Origin: Bathymodiolus brooksi | Lineage: Eukaryota; Mollusca; Bivalvia; Mytilida; Modiolidae | Direction: 5' to 3' | Length of the DNA stretch: 64,000 nt | NCBI GenBank assembly: GCA_963680875.1 | Contig: OY804588.1 | Location: 62,630,397-62,694,396, forward strand | Part shown: in pieces, positions 13,401-28,400 of the stretch | How the letters are laid out: every line of letters starts with the position of its first letter | Position numbering within the stretch: the stretch's first letter is position 1 | Notes under the pieces: model-generated | What the model saw: the letters and a program-made list of their open reading frames with translations, nothing else | What the model was told of the DNA's origin: nothing | The model's database searches: none | Made by a program: the position numbers and the translations under genes

Positions 13401-16400
13401 GAAAAATCGCCTACAATTTGATGAATAAAGTCCCATAACTCTAGATCTGGAATGAAAAATCGAAATTTCACCAAAAAGTATACAGACCGTAAGACTATCA
13501 ATTCCAATAACTATGCGAAGTTTGAAGTGAATTGGCCAAGGGATTCTCTATTTACAGCACGACATACGAAAAATCGCCGACAATTTGATGAATAAAGTCC
13601 CATAACTCTGGAATGAAAAATTGAAATTTCACTAAAAAGTATACAGACCATAAGATTATCAATATGAATTGGCCAAGGGGTTCTTAAGTTAGAGAGTGAC
13701 ATGTGAAACGGATGGACGGACAGTATACCTTTAATAATAAATTTAGAAAAAAGAATCTACAATTTATTCCAAGATAATAAATGATATATTTAGAAGATAA
13801 ATATTGTCTTCAGAAGGAAATGAAGCTCACAGATGTTGTATGAGAGTCATGACAATGTATTATTAATGTATGAGCAGACAATGTGTCACTAATGTCAACA
13901 TAAGGTGTTGTTTTATCAAAAGATCAAGAAACATTATTTTAAAGTTGGTCAATGTCCTGTATGAAACCTAGCTACATTTCAACTATAGTTCAATCTACAC
14001 GCTTAAAGTAATAATTTTTTTATTAGAAAACGGAAAAATCTAAATATTTCGTAAAGCGTAGATTTTTTTTTAATGCATCCAACGAGAGTTTTGTCAGGAA
14101 TTTTACTACCATTTTGGAATTGTATAAATATTTATGGTTGAAATTATTCTGAAGGCCCTGCTCATCTGAAAAATTACCAATTTTTGGCGTTATTTTGGTC
14201 TTTATTTCAGGCTAAGTTCTTCAAAATAGGCCAAGTTTGCTCGTTAAATGTGACAGCCAACTCACTGTGGACGTAATCCCATATAACAATAGGAACGACG
14301 GTGGTCCCGCAGCTGGTCTATTGTCTCTCGTCGAAGTGCCGGAGAAGGCTATTGTTCCCTTCATGGTTAATGCATTTGACTACGTGACATTTATACACAT
14401 GCTTACCTGAGATTTACCTCGAAAATTTTGAAAAAAACTTGAAATCATAAATTTCCATAATTACTGATTTTTAATTTGACCAAGCTATTTCAATCTTTCT
14501 GAAATAATTCGAAAAAGAACGGTCTTTTCTGCTAATAAATTCACTGAAGTTAGACATAGAGTACACAATTATTGGATATGAATAAAATTTTATAGGTAAA
14601 AACGTTATGTACAATCTGTCATTTACAACCGGTATACCCGTTCAATATGTAATCATGTTGGACTGGATTCAGCTTTCCTCGTCGCTGGACTCGTCGTCAT
14701 CAAAATCAATTATTATTGGGGGAATCTCACTCCTATCAATGCAATTCTATTTCCCATACTCCTTTTCTATTTTTAATACATGGTCTTCTGCCTTCGCCCA
14801 AACCTCCCTTGTAATTCTGCCAAACCCCCCATTAAACAAGTTCTTTCACATCCTTCAAACGAAAAGTTGTATTGTTTTCTGCAACAAACCCTTTAACCTG
14901 TGCCCAAATAAGTTCTATGGGGTTCAATTCGCAATGGCGAACAGGGGTTCTTAGAACTTCGTGACCGTGTAGGTTGGCAATTTTATCAGTTTTAAAAATG
15001 GAAAGGAGTTTCTTAAATTTGATTTTTTCATAAAGTTGTTTTTTAGTTTCAAGGGGCTGAAAAGGAATGTTGTGTTTTGAAAGATAATCTTGTAAGACAG
15101 CTTTTCTCTGATTAAAGTTTGGCACAACAGTTTCTTCAGTCTTGATGTTGTGATAACTGGCATTATCTAAAACGATAACACTTGGGCTTTTTAATGCTGG
15201 CATAAGCTGATTTTCGAACCAGTTTAGAAAGATGGGCCCGTTCATTTCTTGGTGATAATCCCCATCTTTAGCTTTGGCAAGAAAAACCAGATCACACCTA
15301 TCAATCAAACCCTCCTCACGATTACCAGCGTGCAAAACTATCAACCTTTTACCTTTTCCTGAAGGGATCTTTGGGGCATCAGAACCATCAACTGGTAACC
15401 ACATGTAGTCAGTGGCATGATTCTGATTAACCCAGGTCTCATCCAAATATACAATTTCATACCCATCCTCTCGAAACTTCCTGATTTTTCGGAGGTAATT
15501 ACACCGATCATTTATTACTGACCTCTGATCATATAAAAGCCTCTTATTGTCGCCGGATAGTTTGTACTTATAACCAAGATCTAATAAAGTTAAAGTAAGC
15601 GTTGATTTCGAGATTTTAATTGTATCTTCAATTTCTTTCTTAATTTTTGAGACTGTTGGGGCAATTTTCCTGTTGTACATGCTATGAACGGTCCGTTTAA
15701 TAATGCAACGGTCAAAATCATCAAGAGTTTTCTTTCTTTCTTTCGGTCTGTTGGATTCAGGAGGACTTTTACCGTTTACAACTCTATACACAGAACTGTA
15801 AGATATGCCAGCAGCCTTGCATGTTCTTTTAATCAAATTATCTGGGGATTAAAATGGTCTTCCCCTGGCCCTCTCAAGCTGAAAAAACTTGAATAGATTT
15901 AACACAATGTTTTTACAATCTTTTGACAAGTCCTTTGTTTTACCCATTCTTGCGATGTTTATATATATGTTAAGATGTCAAAAAATAGGTTTATGAAGAA
16001 ATTTTATGTGAACTTTTAGAAAGATTTTAAAGTTTAAAAATGGAGTGTCAAAATATGCCTGTACACGTGTCTCTGTCTCTATCAAGGTAAGATTTACCTG
16101 GCTGCTACCTCTAGTTAGTTTACTCCCACCTCTATTTTGGCGGTAAAAATCGGGGAAAATGTCAAATTTCAGATGAGTGCAGCAATAATGAAAGGTTATT
16201 GTTAGATGAAATGCATATTTTAAAAATGGTAGTAAAATTCTTCACAAAACTCTCGTTTACTGTGTTTTAAAAAAATGTATTGTTTTCGAGAAAACTCAAA
16301 TTTTCCGTTTTCTAATCAAAAAATTATTACTTTAGTTGGATTTTGTTAGTGCTAGCTCGTTGAAACAACAGTCCGCAGTAGACATGTCACTCTACTCTGT

Positions 16401-19400
16401 TTACTCTCATTATCAGCTCATTGAAACAACAGTCCACAGTAGACATGTCACTCCACTCTGTTTACTCTCATTATCAGCTCATTGAAACAACAATCCACAG
16501 TAGACATGTCACTCTACTCTGTTTGCTCTTATTATCCTGATTCCCAGCCAACCAGTCTTTGCTCTTTCTCCTTAATGCTATGTACTTAGCATAGAAACAT
16601 TGAATACCAATTTTATGGTTTTACCCGACCTGAGCTTGAACGTGTAATCTACCGCACTCAAGGCGAGCACGCCAACCATTACACCATTGATGCGGTTTCT
16701 ACAGTAAATGTTATTTAAAGCAATTTGAACTGTTGCTTTATGAGTATTAGGTATCAGTTATCTGGGGCTGTTGTGGTCGTGATTGCATGGTAGTTTGATT
16801 TACAACTACATGTGCAATCAGTGCCTATCACCACTAAAGTTGTGCATAAGAATCCCACTCATGGCACGGTGTACTTGATGCAACATTATTTGATCAAGTT
16901 TATCAATGATGGCAGGTCGGTGGTTTTCTCCGGGTACTTTGGTTTCCTCCACCAATAAAACTGGCCGTCATGGTGTAACTGAAATATTGTTGAAAGTGGT
17001 ATTAAACACTATAACCCTAACCCTATAAGTTATTGTATCATGTAAAAAAAATTTAGCACCTGTCTGTAAAAGATTAGTTTTGAAAATAAATATCCTATTA
17101 AAAGAATATAAAAGGTATTAAATCTCCCTTGTTTATTTTGGCTCCTTGTAAATTTACATAATTGATTATTTTTATGTTGTACAATCGACAATTTAAATGT
17201 TTAAATTAAGATGTTTTTTGGTAATTGTTAAAAAAAAACTAAAACAAACTAATACCAACAAAACGACACCAGTGAAGGATAAAAATAAATGAAATAACAA
17301 TAGATTGGATGTTGCAAGTAGTTGGGTATAACTAGGAATTTAATAGACCATTTACATACCTACTATACTTACTTAACAACTACTGGTAAGGGGGAAAAAA
17401 TGGGCTCTTTATCATGCTTCTCCTTTTCTTTTACAATTAAAATCAAGGTATCAATCATTTATTGGAAGTGCAATTTCAAAAATGTACGAAGGAATCCTAA
17501 GCTTTGATGATCTTTTCCCTTTAATGTAGATTGTTTGCTTTCCTCTATCATGAACAAGACTTTTACCGTACTTGTGCATAAGACAGCAGGTGTCTTGTTA
17601 GAAACAGGAACTGCTTACCCTTTGTCAGTAATTGAGTTCACCCTCAGTTTTTTTTTTGGTGGGGTCTGTGTTGGTCATTTTTTTAGTTTTCTCTGTTGTA
17701 TTGTGTTTTTGTTTTGTTTTGTTTGTCTTTGTTCTGTGGCTTGTATTCAATGCGTCTCTTTGCTCCTTTAGTTGTCTCTACCGTTTAGTTACCCCAAAAG
17801 AAAGAAAGAAACAAGCAAAAACTTTTTATCAATGTTTAAAAATCACTCTTCAATATGAAGATATGAAAATTATATGGCACTTTTTCCTTCCATTCTATAA
17901 TCAGTCTTCATATTACCTTGTAAGAGCTTGTTTCTTGTTTAAAAATAGATTTCATTAATTCATTCTTTAGTCATAATAACGAAAACTGAGATTGATTAAT
18001 GCTTAGTTTTCTATATAATTACAAAAAAAGGAGAAAAACATATTTGTAGGTCAAGGTTAAGATGAAGCATGTGTTATGGATATTAAGGCCTTAACACACA
18101 TGACTCATTCACACTTAATACAAGATTTGTTTGCAACACAAGCGAACCTGTCTTTAAAGTCTACACTGTACGCTGGAAAAAAGTTTATCACATAATGTTG
18201 TATCGAGTACTACTCAACTGAGCAGTGTTTGAACTCATAATGTTAGAGGTGATATGCACTGATTGCATAGGTAGTTATCAATCCAACTACCATTCGATCA
18301 CGACCACGACGGCCCCTAATTTCATAATAACCTTTTTCCTTCACTGTTAAATTTCGACTTTTAATAATAATAAAAAAAAAGATTTATATCTATGGTAAAA
18401 ATATGCATTTACACAGCTTGTATAAAACTTATGTAAATACATATATAGTGCATCTACATTTATTTAAACAGGTATGCATACTTGTACATAGGTACATATA
18501 CACAATGCACATGTAACATACTTGTATGTGTAAACATTTGATTTTGTATTTTAACCTATTTCTGAAAGTCCTCGAAATGAAAATTTGAATTTACTAGTCC
18601 GAATCAAATTCTTGAATTTATTTTAAATATATATCTAAATAAAAAATGAAAAATTTACTGGTCCGAACAAAGTTTTACTGGTGTTGGGCAGGAGAACCGG
18701 TGCTCATCGCCTCATCGTGAGGACTGTGAAAATATTTTTTGAAACTGAATATGATTTTAGCAATAGTTGCATTGTGCCGAGACATTTCCAAATAAAACAA
18801 ATGTTAAAAATTTCTTCTTTAAATCCACAGAGTAAAATTAAGCAATTTATTAGCAAGTGCTTATGGTCATGATAAGTATTTCAAACACAAATTTTGTACT
18901 TGTGCTAAAAATAACTACCAATGATATACAATGTATTATGTATGTGATGTGCAATGGAAAACAAAAGAATGACCAATCACAACATGTATTAAATACAGTC
19001 AAGCCTGCTCATGGGGTCACCTCTATTAAGCAGTCACCTGTATTAAAACACCACATTTTTCTTGTCCTGTCATAGGAAATTTCATATGAATTGAACCTCT
19101 TAAGAGGTTACCTGTCTTTAAAGGCCACTATTTCTTTGTTCCAAAGGTGACCTCTTAATACATGTTGTGACTGTATATACAGTGTTTTGATTGGACAATT
19201 TTGGAATATGGGTACGAAACTTGATCATACTTGAAAGTTTTAAATATGACTGCAAATTAAAGCCAGTTGTGCAATTACTGGTTCTTAGGAGTCTGTGCTT
19301 CATTAATTCCACGACAAAGAATGAAATATATATAAAACCATATCAATGCAATGTTGATTTTTAAAGTACTGTCTTAATAAAAGCATAGATATCAAATTTA

Positions 19401-22400
19401 TTGCACAGGACATGTTTCTGGAATAACCTTCATCAGGTACGCTCAAGATCGAAAGATTGGAAAACCAAATAATGTAAAGTTTTGGGAGTGCTAAAACCAA
19501 AGGGCCTTAACAGGATAGCCAAAATCGGCTATAGTCACCTATGCATGTGGCAGCTGAACCTTAGTTTTATTGATAATTTTGTTTAACATGCTTATTCCAC
19601 ATGTGTAGTAACTTCTGAAAAGTGTGACAAAGCTATCATTTTATTTGTATATCATTTGTATGTTATGTTACACAACAAGATTAGAAAAAGTTCCGAAGAA
19701 TTGATAAAAACCTTTGTATGTTCTGAATGACCTCTATATCAACAAAAGACCGGCCAACAGTTGGCGCATGATTCATTTTACGTCAATAAAAATGTGATTT
19801 GTATATTTTTTTAATGGTATTATTTATGTTATTATGGAGGCCTTACAGATTTTTCTTTATAGTAGGGCAAAGTAGTGCAGTACTTTTTTTGGAAAAAAAA
19901 TTGATTTAACGGAAAACATCAAAAGGTTGTCAGAGAATAGATAACATTTTAACTCTAATTTTAATCATCTTTTTTATTATGGTAGTTACTTTTGTATGAT
20001 ACTCACCTTTTTACTCAGATATTTTGACCAGCATAACCTTGCGGTCATAAAACTTTCTAGCACAAGTTTTGCAAATTAATACCCCAAAAATAACTAATTA
20101 GAACGTTGTATCCAATAAATGCGTTGTAGCTTTAAAGAGTAAGAGCAAAGACTGGTTGACTAGGATTCAAGATGATGTGTCCGAATGGAGCAACATGTCT
20201 AACTGCAGATTGTTGTTTCAGTGAGCATAGCACTATAACAATCCAACTAATATTGTTGGTTTAAATTTATTACAAGGTGAACATATCATCATCATCATCA
20301 TCATCATCTAAATGTAAGTTGGTCTAGTCATGTTATGGCTAACAAATTACTCACTTAGCTTTATACAACAATGACTAACTATACACAACTATATACGGTA
20401 CATGTATTATAGTGTGAAAAATGGAGAAAAAAATTTGTCATTCTCATAAATCAATAAGCGATTTGAAATGGTAAAAATGGAGGTGCGGTTTCAGAGAAAT
20501 TTTAGCCCCTACCCTGTAAAAAGCAAATAACAACAGATCAGCTGCTGATCTCCTATTTGTAAATCGGTGACAATACTATCTTGTAATTTTCAGGGACTTA
20601 TGGGGTTTTGTTATCCTGGACCTTCTGGGGACCTTAGACTCCATGTCTACAAAATGCACCCCCCTTTGCATTAAATTCTGAATGGTCTTTGATAAGATTT
20701 CTTTACATGAGTAAAACAGTTTCTTGTTGCCAAATGGTGTACTGCTAAATACGTCTCCAATCTGATTAAAATCCTATGTTAAAAAGACTACACTTCATTA
20801 ACATGTGACATGACTTAATATAATCTTTACATCAATATGAAATTTATAGATTAACAAATAAAAATGCTGCTGGCAAAATTTAGCATGCGGGTTTGGTTAA
20901 AGGCAGTAAAGATAAGGTCCGATAGAATCGAACAGATTTAAAAAAATTCACTTGCATGAAATACACTTTTATGCATTGTATCACCTTGACTGGGGCAAAA
21001 TACAATCTTAGATCATTCAGATATTTAAATAAGCACTTTGACCTCTTGAAGTATTTGCTTTGACTGATATGGTTGTTGTAAATCAGGGCAGTCGTGGTCA
21101 TGATCGTATGGTAGTTAAATTTACAATTATCTGTGCAATCAGTGCCTTTCACCTCTAAAGTTGTGAGTTCGAATCCTGCTCATGGCGAGGTGTACTCGAT
21201 ACAACATTATGTGATAAAGCTGGTCAGTAACTTGTGGCAGGTCAATAGTTTTCTCCAGGTATTCCAGTTTCCTTCACCAATGAAACTGACCGCCATGACA
21301 TAACTGAAATACTGTTGTTAAACACCATAACTCTAACCCCTGTTTTAAATCAAAACTACTAATTCTCAACATTTAAAAAATAGTGAATAAATTAAAACAT
21401 ATTACATGTTGAATTTTATTTGTACTTATTTAAGAGACTTTTAGGGGTGGGGACTATGTTTTTTCCCCTGGGCCAGAAAATTTGTTTCATCAGGTTATTT
21501 ATTTTCGGAAATGCGAATGTAGCAATTTTTCTTCAAATTGTACCAACATTTCTCGTTGAATACTGCAGGTTCAGGTTGTTTACATTTTTGCAACTTTCAC
21601 ATCAAGATATTTTTTATTGGACAGAAATTTAAAAAAAAAACAAAAAAACATAGCCATAATACAATCAAATCTGCTTTAAAAGGCATCTATATTACAAATT
21701 ACTGTCTGTATAAAAAGGCAGTCTCATTTTTCCCATTAATGAATAGTGCATGTAATTTTAACCTGTATTTAAAGGGCAACTGTTCATAAATATCACATGT
21801 TCAGGTTCCCCTGAATGCCCTTTATATAGAGGTTTGTCTGTACTTCTGATTACCACCTTTAGATAATCTATTCAATAAATATACATATTTGTAATAAAAC
21901 AATCATTGACAGTTTAATAGCAGCCATTTATTATATATTAGCTACACTTGAATTAAATGCACACAAAACAGAATGTGTAATTTTCTCAGAAAGAGCATAA
22001 CAATCACGAATGCATATGTACGAAGGTCTAGTTATGTCATTTGGTGGCATTTTAGAATTGTAATACCAAAGTGTAGAATAAATAATTGTATTATGGAGAG
22101 GCAGTCGTGGTCATGATCGTAAATCGTAAATCCAACTACCTGTGCAATCAGTCCCTGTCACTATCAAAGTTGTGAGTTCGAACCCCTTTCATGGCAAGGT
22201 GTACTCGATACAACGTTATGTGGCAAAGTTTGTCAGTGACTTGCGGCAGGTCTGTGGTTTTCTCTGGGTACTCAGGTTTCTGAAATATTGTTGAAAGTGG
22301 CGTTAAGCACCATAAACCAAACCAAACCAAACCAAACCAAACCAAAGTTTAGTATAAATAATTGTCTTATGAAATTTGTAAAAAAGAAGTTACTTTCTGG

Positions 22401-25400
22401 TCCATTTTGTAATTGTGTTTTGCTGACATGGTCTAAAGGGTCATATGAGGTAATGTAATCATACAGTATGTTGTTCTCATCAACTGTATGTAGCAATTCA
22501 CTCTCATTATATGACTGCTCATACATTAATCTCGACAAATAGCTATGATGTTTTGTATATAACTGCCACCTTAAATAGTCATACCTTCTAATGAAGTTTG
22601 GTGAGGAATTTTTTTCTTACATTTTTTGGTTTGATGGCATGCCTCCTGATGTGTGTATGTTACGAGTGTTAATCAGTTTTAACTTAAACTTGAAGCAAAT
22701 AAAAATCTCAATCAAATCTTTTTGATTTTAAATTGAGTGAATATTGTTTAACTCCAAATGAACCATTTTTCAACCAAAGCATGGCAAGAACAATTACATT
22801 TGATGAGATGATAATGATGTCTGCTTTGTACTAGACTAACACGCTTAGTTGGATTTTTATAGTGCCAGCTCACTGAAACAACAGTAGACATGTCACTCCA
22901 CTCCGACACATTATTCTGTTTCCATGCCAACCAGTCTTTGCTCTTACTCCTTAGTGCTGTTTACTTAGTGGAATAACAACAAATACATATTTTATGGTCT
23001 TTGGTTTGACCCCATGGGGGCTTGAATCCACGATCTACCGCTTTCGAGGCAATCATGCTAACCATTACATGTACACTACCTATGCAGTAAAGACCACTAG
23101 AAAACTTAACTACTAACAATAAGACAGACATTGTTTCTGGGACTCGTCAGGTTTAATCCAATACTACAATTTTGGTAGATGTATTTACAAAACCATGATT
23201 TTATCCATATTTCATTATTTTCAGATCTGAAGCAAAAGAATACATATTTACAGCAGAAAACCATGAGTCTCTTATGATATGGCTCATTGGACTACAGGTA
23301 TGTATGCTTTATCTAACGTTATGTAATCAAGACATATGATATCAAATTTAGTTCACACGACACCTTTCTGGAATAACCTTGAATAAACTTGTATGTATGT
23401 TTTCCTTTGAAATTAATCAAAAGTAACCTGTCTGATACAAGGCACCTGAAGAATGATGTATCATCACAATGTGGGGGATAAAAGAATGTTGCATGTGATG
23501 TTCTCGGCCAGGGCACTTTTCATGACATCACACTATGGGAATGCTATTAAGACATCTCAGTGTAAACAAGGTATCACAAATTCAGTTATATTCCCATTTA
23601 CAAGGACATAGTTTCAATATTTACGACAACTGTACTATTCATAAACATTTATTCTACATTTATCAAACAGAAGTATAATCTGATGATTATTTAGTCACAC
23701 TGAAAATGATTGAAGCGACCAACATGACATTTGTGAATGAACAGCAACAAATAACATGATGTCTTGCACATGACTTAGTTGCTCTTATAATATTGTACTA
23801 AAATTAGTAATTTTCAGTCCTTGTTATTTTTTTAGATAAACTTATTACATACATAGTATATTAGTGAAGGACTTTGTATCAGGTCTCGACTGTCGTGCTA
23901 GCTTAATCCGCATCACTGCTTTTTATTGAAGTCGCTACTCTGACTGACATGTTTGTTTAATTTGTCTCTTAAGTGTAATGTTGGATATCCTCTCTGATGT
24001 TCATATATATTTTTGTACATCCACATCCTTACAGATGTTGCATATACAATTAGTATCATAATTATCCTGATTATTTAAATTATTATTAACTTTAGTTTTA
24101 TATTTAGCAGTTTAAAAAAAAATCACTATATTGTTAAAATACACGATGCTATCTAATGATCATTTCTGAGATCATTTTGATTTTTATTTCCATAGGCAAA
24201 GCGTGAATCTAGTATAAAGGATCAAGATAAATCAGTATCTGTACCGGAGGGCAAATTACCTTGTACAAAGGTAAAGGTCATTTATATCAGTACTATGAAG
24301 TCAATCTAGCATTTAATGTAAAACAAAGATATCCCTACATCTGTAAGGGACCAATCATTTAATTTTTTAGGGAGGGACACAACGTTTTTTTCCCTGAGAA
24401 AGAAAATATTTTACACACAAGGCTTAATTCGGATGATTTTCTTAGATATGACAAATCAGTAGCTTTTCTTCACATTTAAGCAAAATTTCGGACTGAAATT
24501 AGTAGGGTTTAGTTTGTGCGTCTTTTAGGTCAAGATATTTTTTTCTATAAAATTTGGCAACAGAAAATAATAAAAAACCATTCCCCCCTTAAAAGTTACA
24601 TGGTCATTTGTTCCCTAAATGTAAAAAAAACTAATGTAGCATTTATCAGAATTCCAAATTGAAAATTAGAATTAAACAGTTATGGTCAACAATATAACCA
24701 ACCAACTGCTACAACACCAAGAATTCTTTGTGGGGGTCAAAATGGCCTTATTGTGCCTCGTTCTTTTATGGCTTTGTTGTAGCTGTGAATAGTGCTAAAT
24801 TATAATGAACTAATGATTATGAAATTATGAAAAGAAAGTTTAAACATTGATGATCAACAATTCCACCAATATCAACAAAATGAGTAACCACCTCTCCCCT
24901 CAATCCATTGGGGTTAGAGGCTAGGGTTATGATGTTTAACGCCACTTTCAACAATTTTTCGGGTATATCGTGGCTGTCATTTTTATGGGTGGAGGAAACC
25001 GGACTACCCGGAGAAAACTATCGAACTACCGCAAGTCACTGACAAATATTATCTCATAATGTTGTATCGAGTACACCTCATTCTATTGCACAGACACACA
25101 AAAAAAGATGATGGCATATGGCATTGGAAATCTAGATAAAGACTGGTTTTTTTTTAAAATTATAATCCAGTAGGTTTCAAGAAACCTTTGAATCAATTTA
25201 ATTTCAGAGAGTTTTAGACAGTGGCGACTCCAACATACCAATGGGTGTTACAAGGAGAAAGGTCAACTGGCAGACGTACAAAAACCAAAAAGGTTCAGAG
25301 TCGCTGGATGCTGCACTTTTCAGAACAAAAAGTAAGTTTATTTCCATAAATTATGTATGTTTAAACTTGACATTAAATAATATTTTCAAATTTATCATTA

Positions 25401-28400
25401 AAATTAAAAAAAAATGTTCTGATAGTGAAACCTGTCAATACTGACACTGCTGGTTCTGTAACTGGTACCAATGTTATAGTTCAGAATAAACATGGCCCTA
25501 ATTTCAATGAATTATCTCCCTTTAACAACAGCAAACTGCATACCAGTGATAATGTATGTCAAGACCTTCAAAACTGATGTTTTTATGTGCTATATCATAA
25601 TTTCTTTGACGTCAGCCTGACTGATAATTTTCAGTATCTGAGTAAATTCGTTGATACCTGACAATATCCCTCGGTGAGATCAAAGAAAAGATGTATAAAT
25701 TATTAATAAATTTGTACATAATAGAATTACCATGATTGTCATTATATACAATTTACTACAAATGTTATCAGCATTTAAAATTTGACATATTGTGCTTTCA
25801 GTATTAAACAAAAGGTGGAATGCAATGATTTTTTTAGAATTATTACTGATATCTTAATTTGATTGCTTGTACTAAAGTAAGGTCAAACTAGAATAACATC
25901 TTTGTTGAATATTCATTGAAATTGCTATATAATAGTTTTTTTATATTTCATTATTTTTGTTGTACAAACTGGTTGTTTCCTTAGACATTTATTTTTACAT
26001 GTGACCTTTCATTATGGCTAATCATAAATGAGTGTTTTTGAGAGGAAATAAGCAATTCTGATTTTCCCCCTGACATTCACAGAAGTATTGTTATCACATG
26101 GAATGCAATATAATGTAAATTTATGCTTATTCATGTCTATAAATAGATGAGGAAATTAAACCTTGCATTTCACATTTAATATCAGACGTTATAGTTTCAT
26201 TGTTGATGATTGAGGGATTAAGGTTAGGGTTTTGGTGGTTAATGCCACTTTCATCAATATTTCAGTTATATCGTGGTAGTCATTTTTATTGGGGGAGGAA
26301 ACCGGAGGACCCGGAGAAAACCACCAACTTGTCGCAAGTCACTGACAAACTTTATCATATAATGATGTATCCAGTACACTTCACTACAAGTGGGATTCAA
26401 ACTCACAAAGTTAGTGGTGATAGGCACTGATGGCATAGGTAGTTGTAAATCCAACTACCATGCGATCACTGCCACGATGACCCCCAGTTTACACACTTAT
26501 TTAAAACAAAAATGATTTTGTATATCTAGAAAAAAAAATATTTTCGAAATATTTTTTTATCTTTTTGTAATATTTTTTTTTTAATGAAATAATACCACAT
26601 TTTACCCATCCTTAAGATTATACCACAATATAATTCTATCATTGCTAATTAATTCATGTAGTCTTTTATAATTAGCTGAATTTTTTTATGAAACTTATAT
26701 ATTGCTGTGCACTGCTTGTAAATAAGAGTATACTATTTTGTATATAAATCATGTATGTAGGTCATCAAGAGGCATGTAGATCTAGGTCACTGCCACCAGT
26801 GTTTGAAGGTAATTCTGTCCCTAGTTATGGATCCCAGTTTTCTTTACTGCTAATATAGAGACAATCCAATCAGTTTGCTTTTCTGCTAATATAGAGACAA
26901 TCCAATCACTTTTCTTCACTGCTAATATAGAGACAATCCAATCACTTTTCTTCACTGCTAATATATAGACAATCTAATCACTTTTCTTCACTGCTAATAT
27001 ATAGACAATCCAATCAGTTTTCTTCACTGCTAAAAGGGAGACAATCCAATCAGTTTTCGTCACTGTTAAAGGAAACAATCCAATCAGTTTTCTTCACTGC
27101 TATAGGGAGACAATCCAATCAGTTTTCGTCACTACTAAAAGGGAGACAATCCAATCAGTTTTCTTCACTGCTAAAAGGGAGAAAATTCCATAGGTTTTCT
27201 TCACTGCAAAAAGGGAGACAATTCCATAGGTTTTCTTCACTGCTAAAAGGGAGACAATTCCATATCTCTTCTTTACTGATAACAGGGAGATAATCCAATG
27301 AGTTTTTCTTTGGATATTCTAATCAAATTTATCTTTGTTTGGAAATACAATTCGTAACAAATGTTTTTAGGGAACATCTCAAAAATTCTCATGCAATTTT
27401 AGACCTTCCACCTTGACATACTTTTTACAAAAGGGGTATTGCCTAAAAGATAAGAGGACTAAATACCACCCACCTACTACACAATGTTTTTTTTTTATAA
27501 TAATAGTAAGAAAACTTTTGAGATGGTCCCTAAATGTATTCAATTATATTCTGTCGATTTTAGCAATGAATTAAACTTTTTCAAATAATATAGCACATTA
27601 GCTCAGTTTGACCACTCACCGCTATTTACTAACAGCTGTTGTGTTATTTTTGAAATTATGTAAAATTTTTGCATAAATAAATTGTTCGGATATGACTAGA
27701 TCAAAGGTAAAAGATGTGCACAGTACAGATATACATGGAAGTCCACATAAGTTAGCGATATCAATGGGTTTTTTTTAAAGAAAAATAAATAGACTTTCAA
27801 ATAAGATTTCTGTAAATTAATATAAAAAAATTACTGGGCTTAAATTCTCATCAATTGAATTTTTCAACTTTATACGTTTTAACCCGAATTTACTCTTCTC
27901 CTCGTAACAGAGGAGAGTGGTGTCTGTATCCTCTAATTACAGGCTAGTCCTCATTCCTCCTCATAAAACTACTCCTGTTCTCACTATACATGAAGGACGG
28001 CTCTATATCCTCTAATTTCAGGCTTGCACTCATTCCTCCTCATAAAACTACTCCTGTTCTCATTATATATGATGGAGGGCTCTATATCCTCTAATTTCAG
28101 GCTTGCCCTCATTCCTCCTCATAAAACTACTCCTGTTCTCACTATATATGAGGGAGGGCTCTATATCCTCTAATTTCAGGCTTTCACTCATTCCTCCTCA
28201 TACTAGTTATTTACTGTCGTATTTACTTAGATATCGAGTCTGTTCTGTATTGCATGTTTACCGTACATTCTATTGTTTCTGACCAGACATATTTATAAGA
28301 CAATTTACTGTCGTATTTACGTAGATAACAAGTTTGTCCAGTATTGCATGTTTACCGTATATTTCTATTATTTCTGACACAGACATATTTATAAGACATA

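Noticed and set aside
17535..17958. Hydrophobic frame with membrane-protein look (FLFCFVCLC)
   Set aside because: T/G-rich low-complexity sequence within a dispersed repeat; no homology recognised and it overlaps another open frame.
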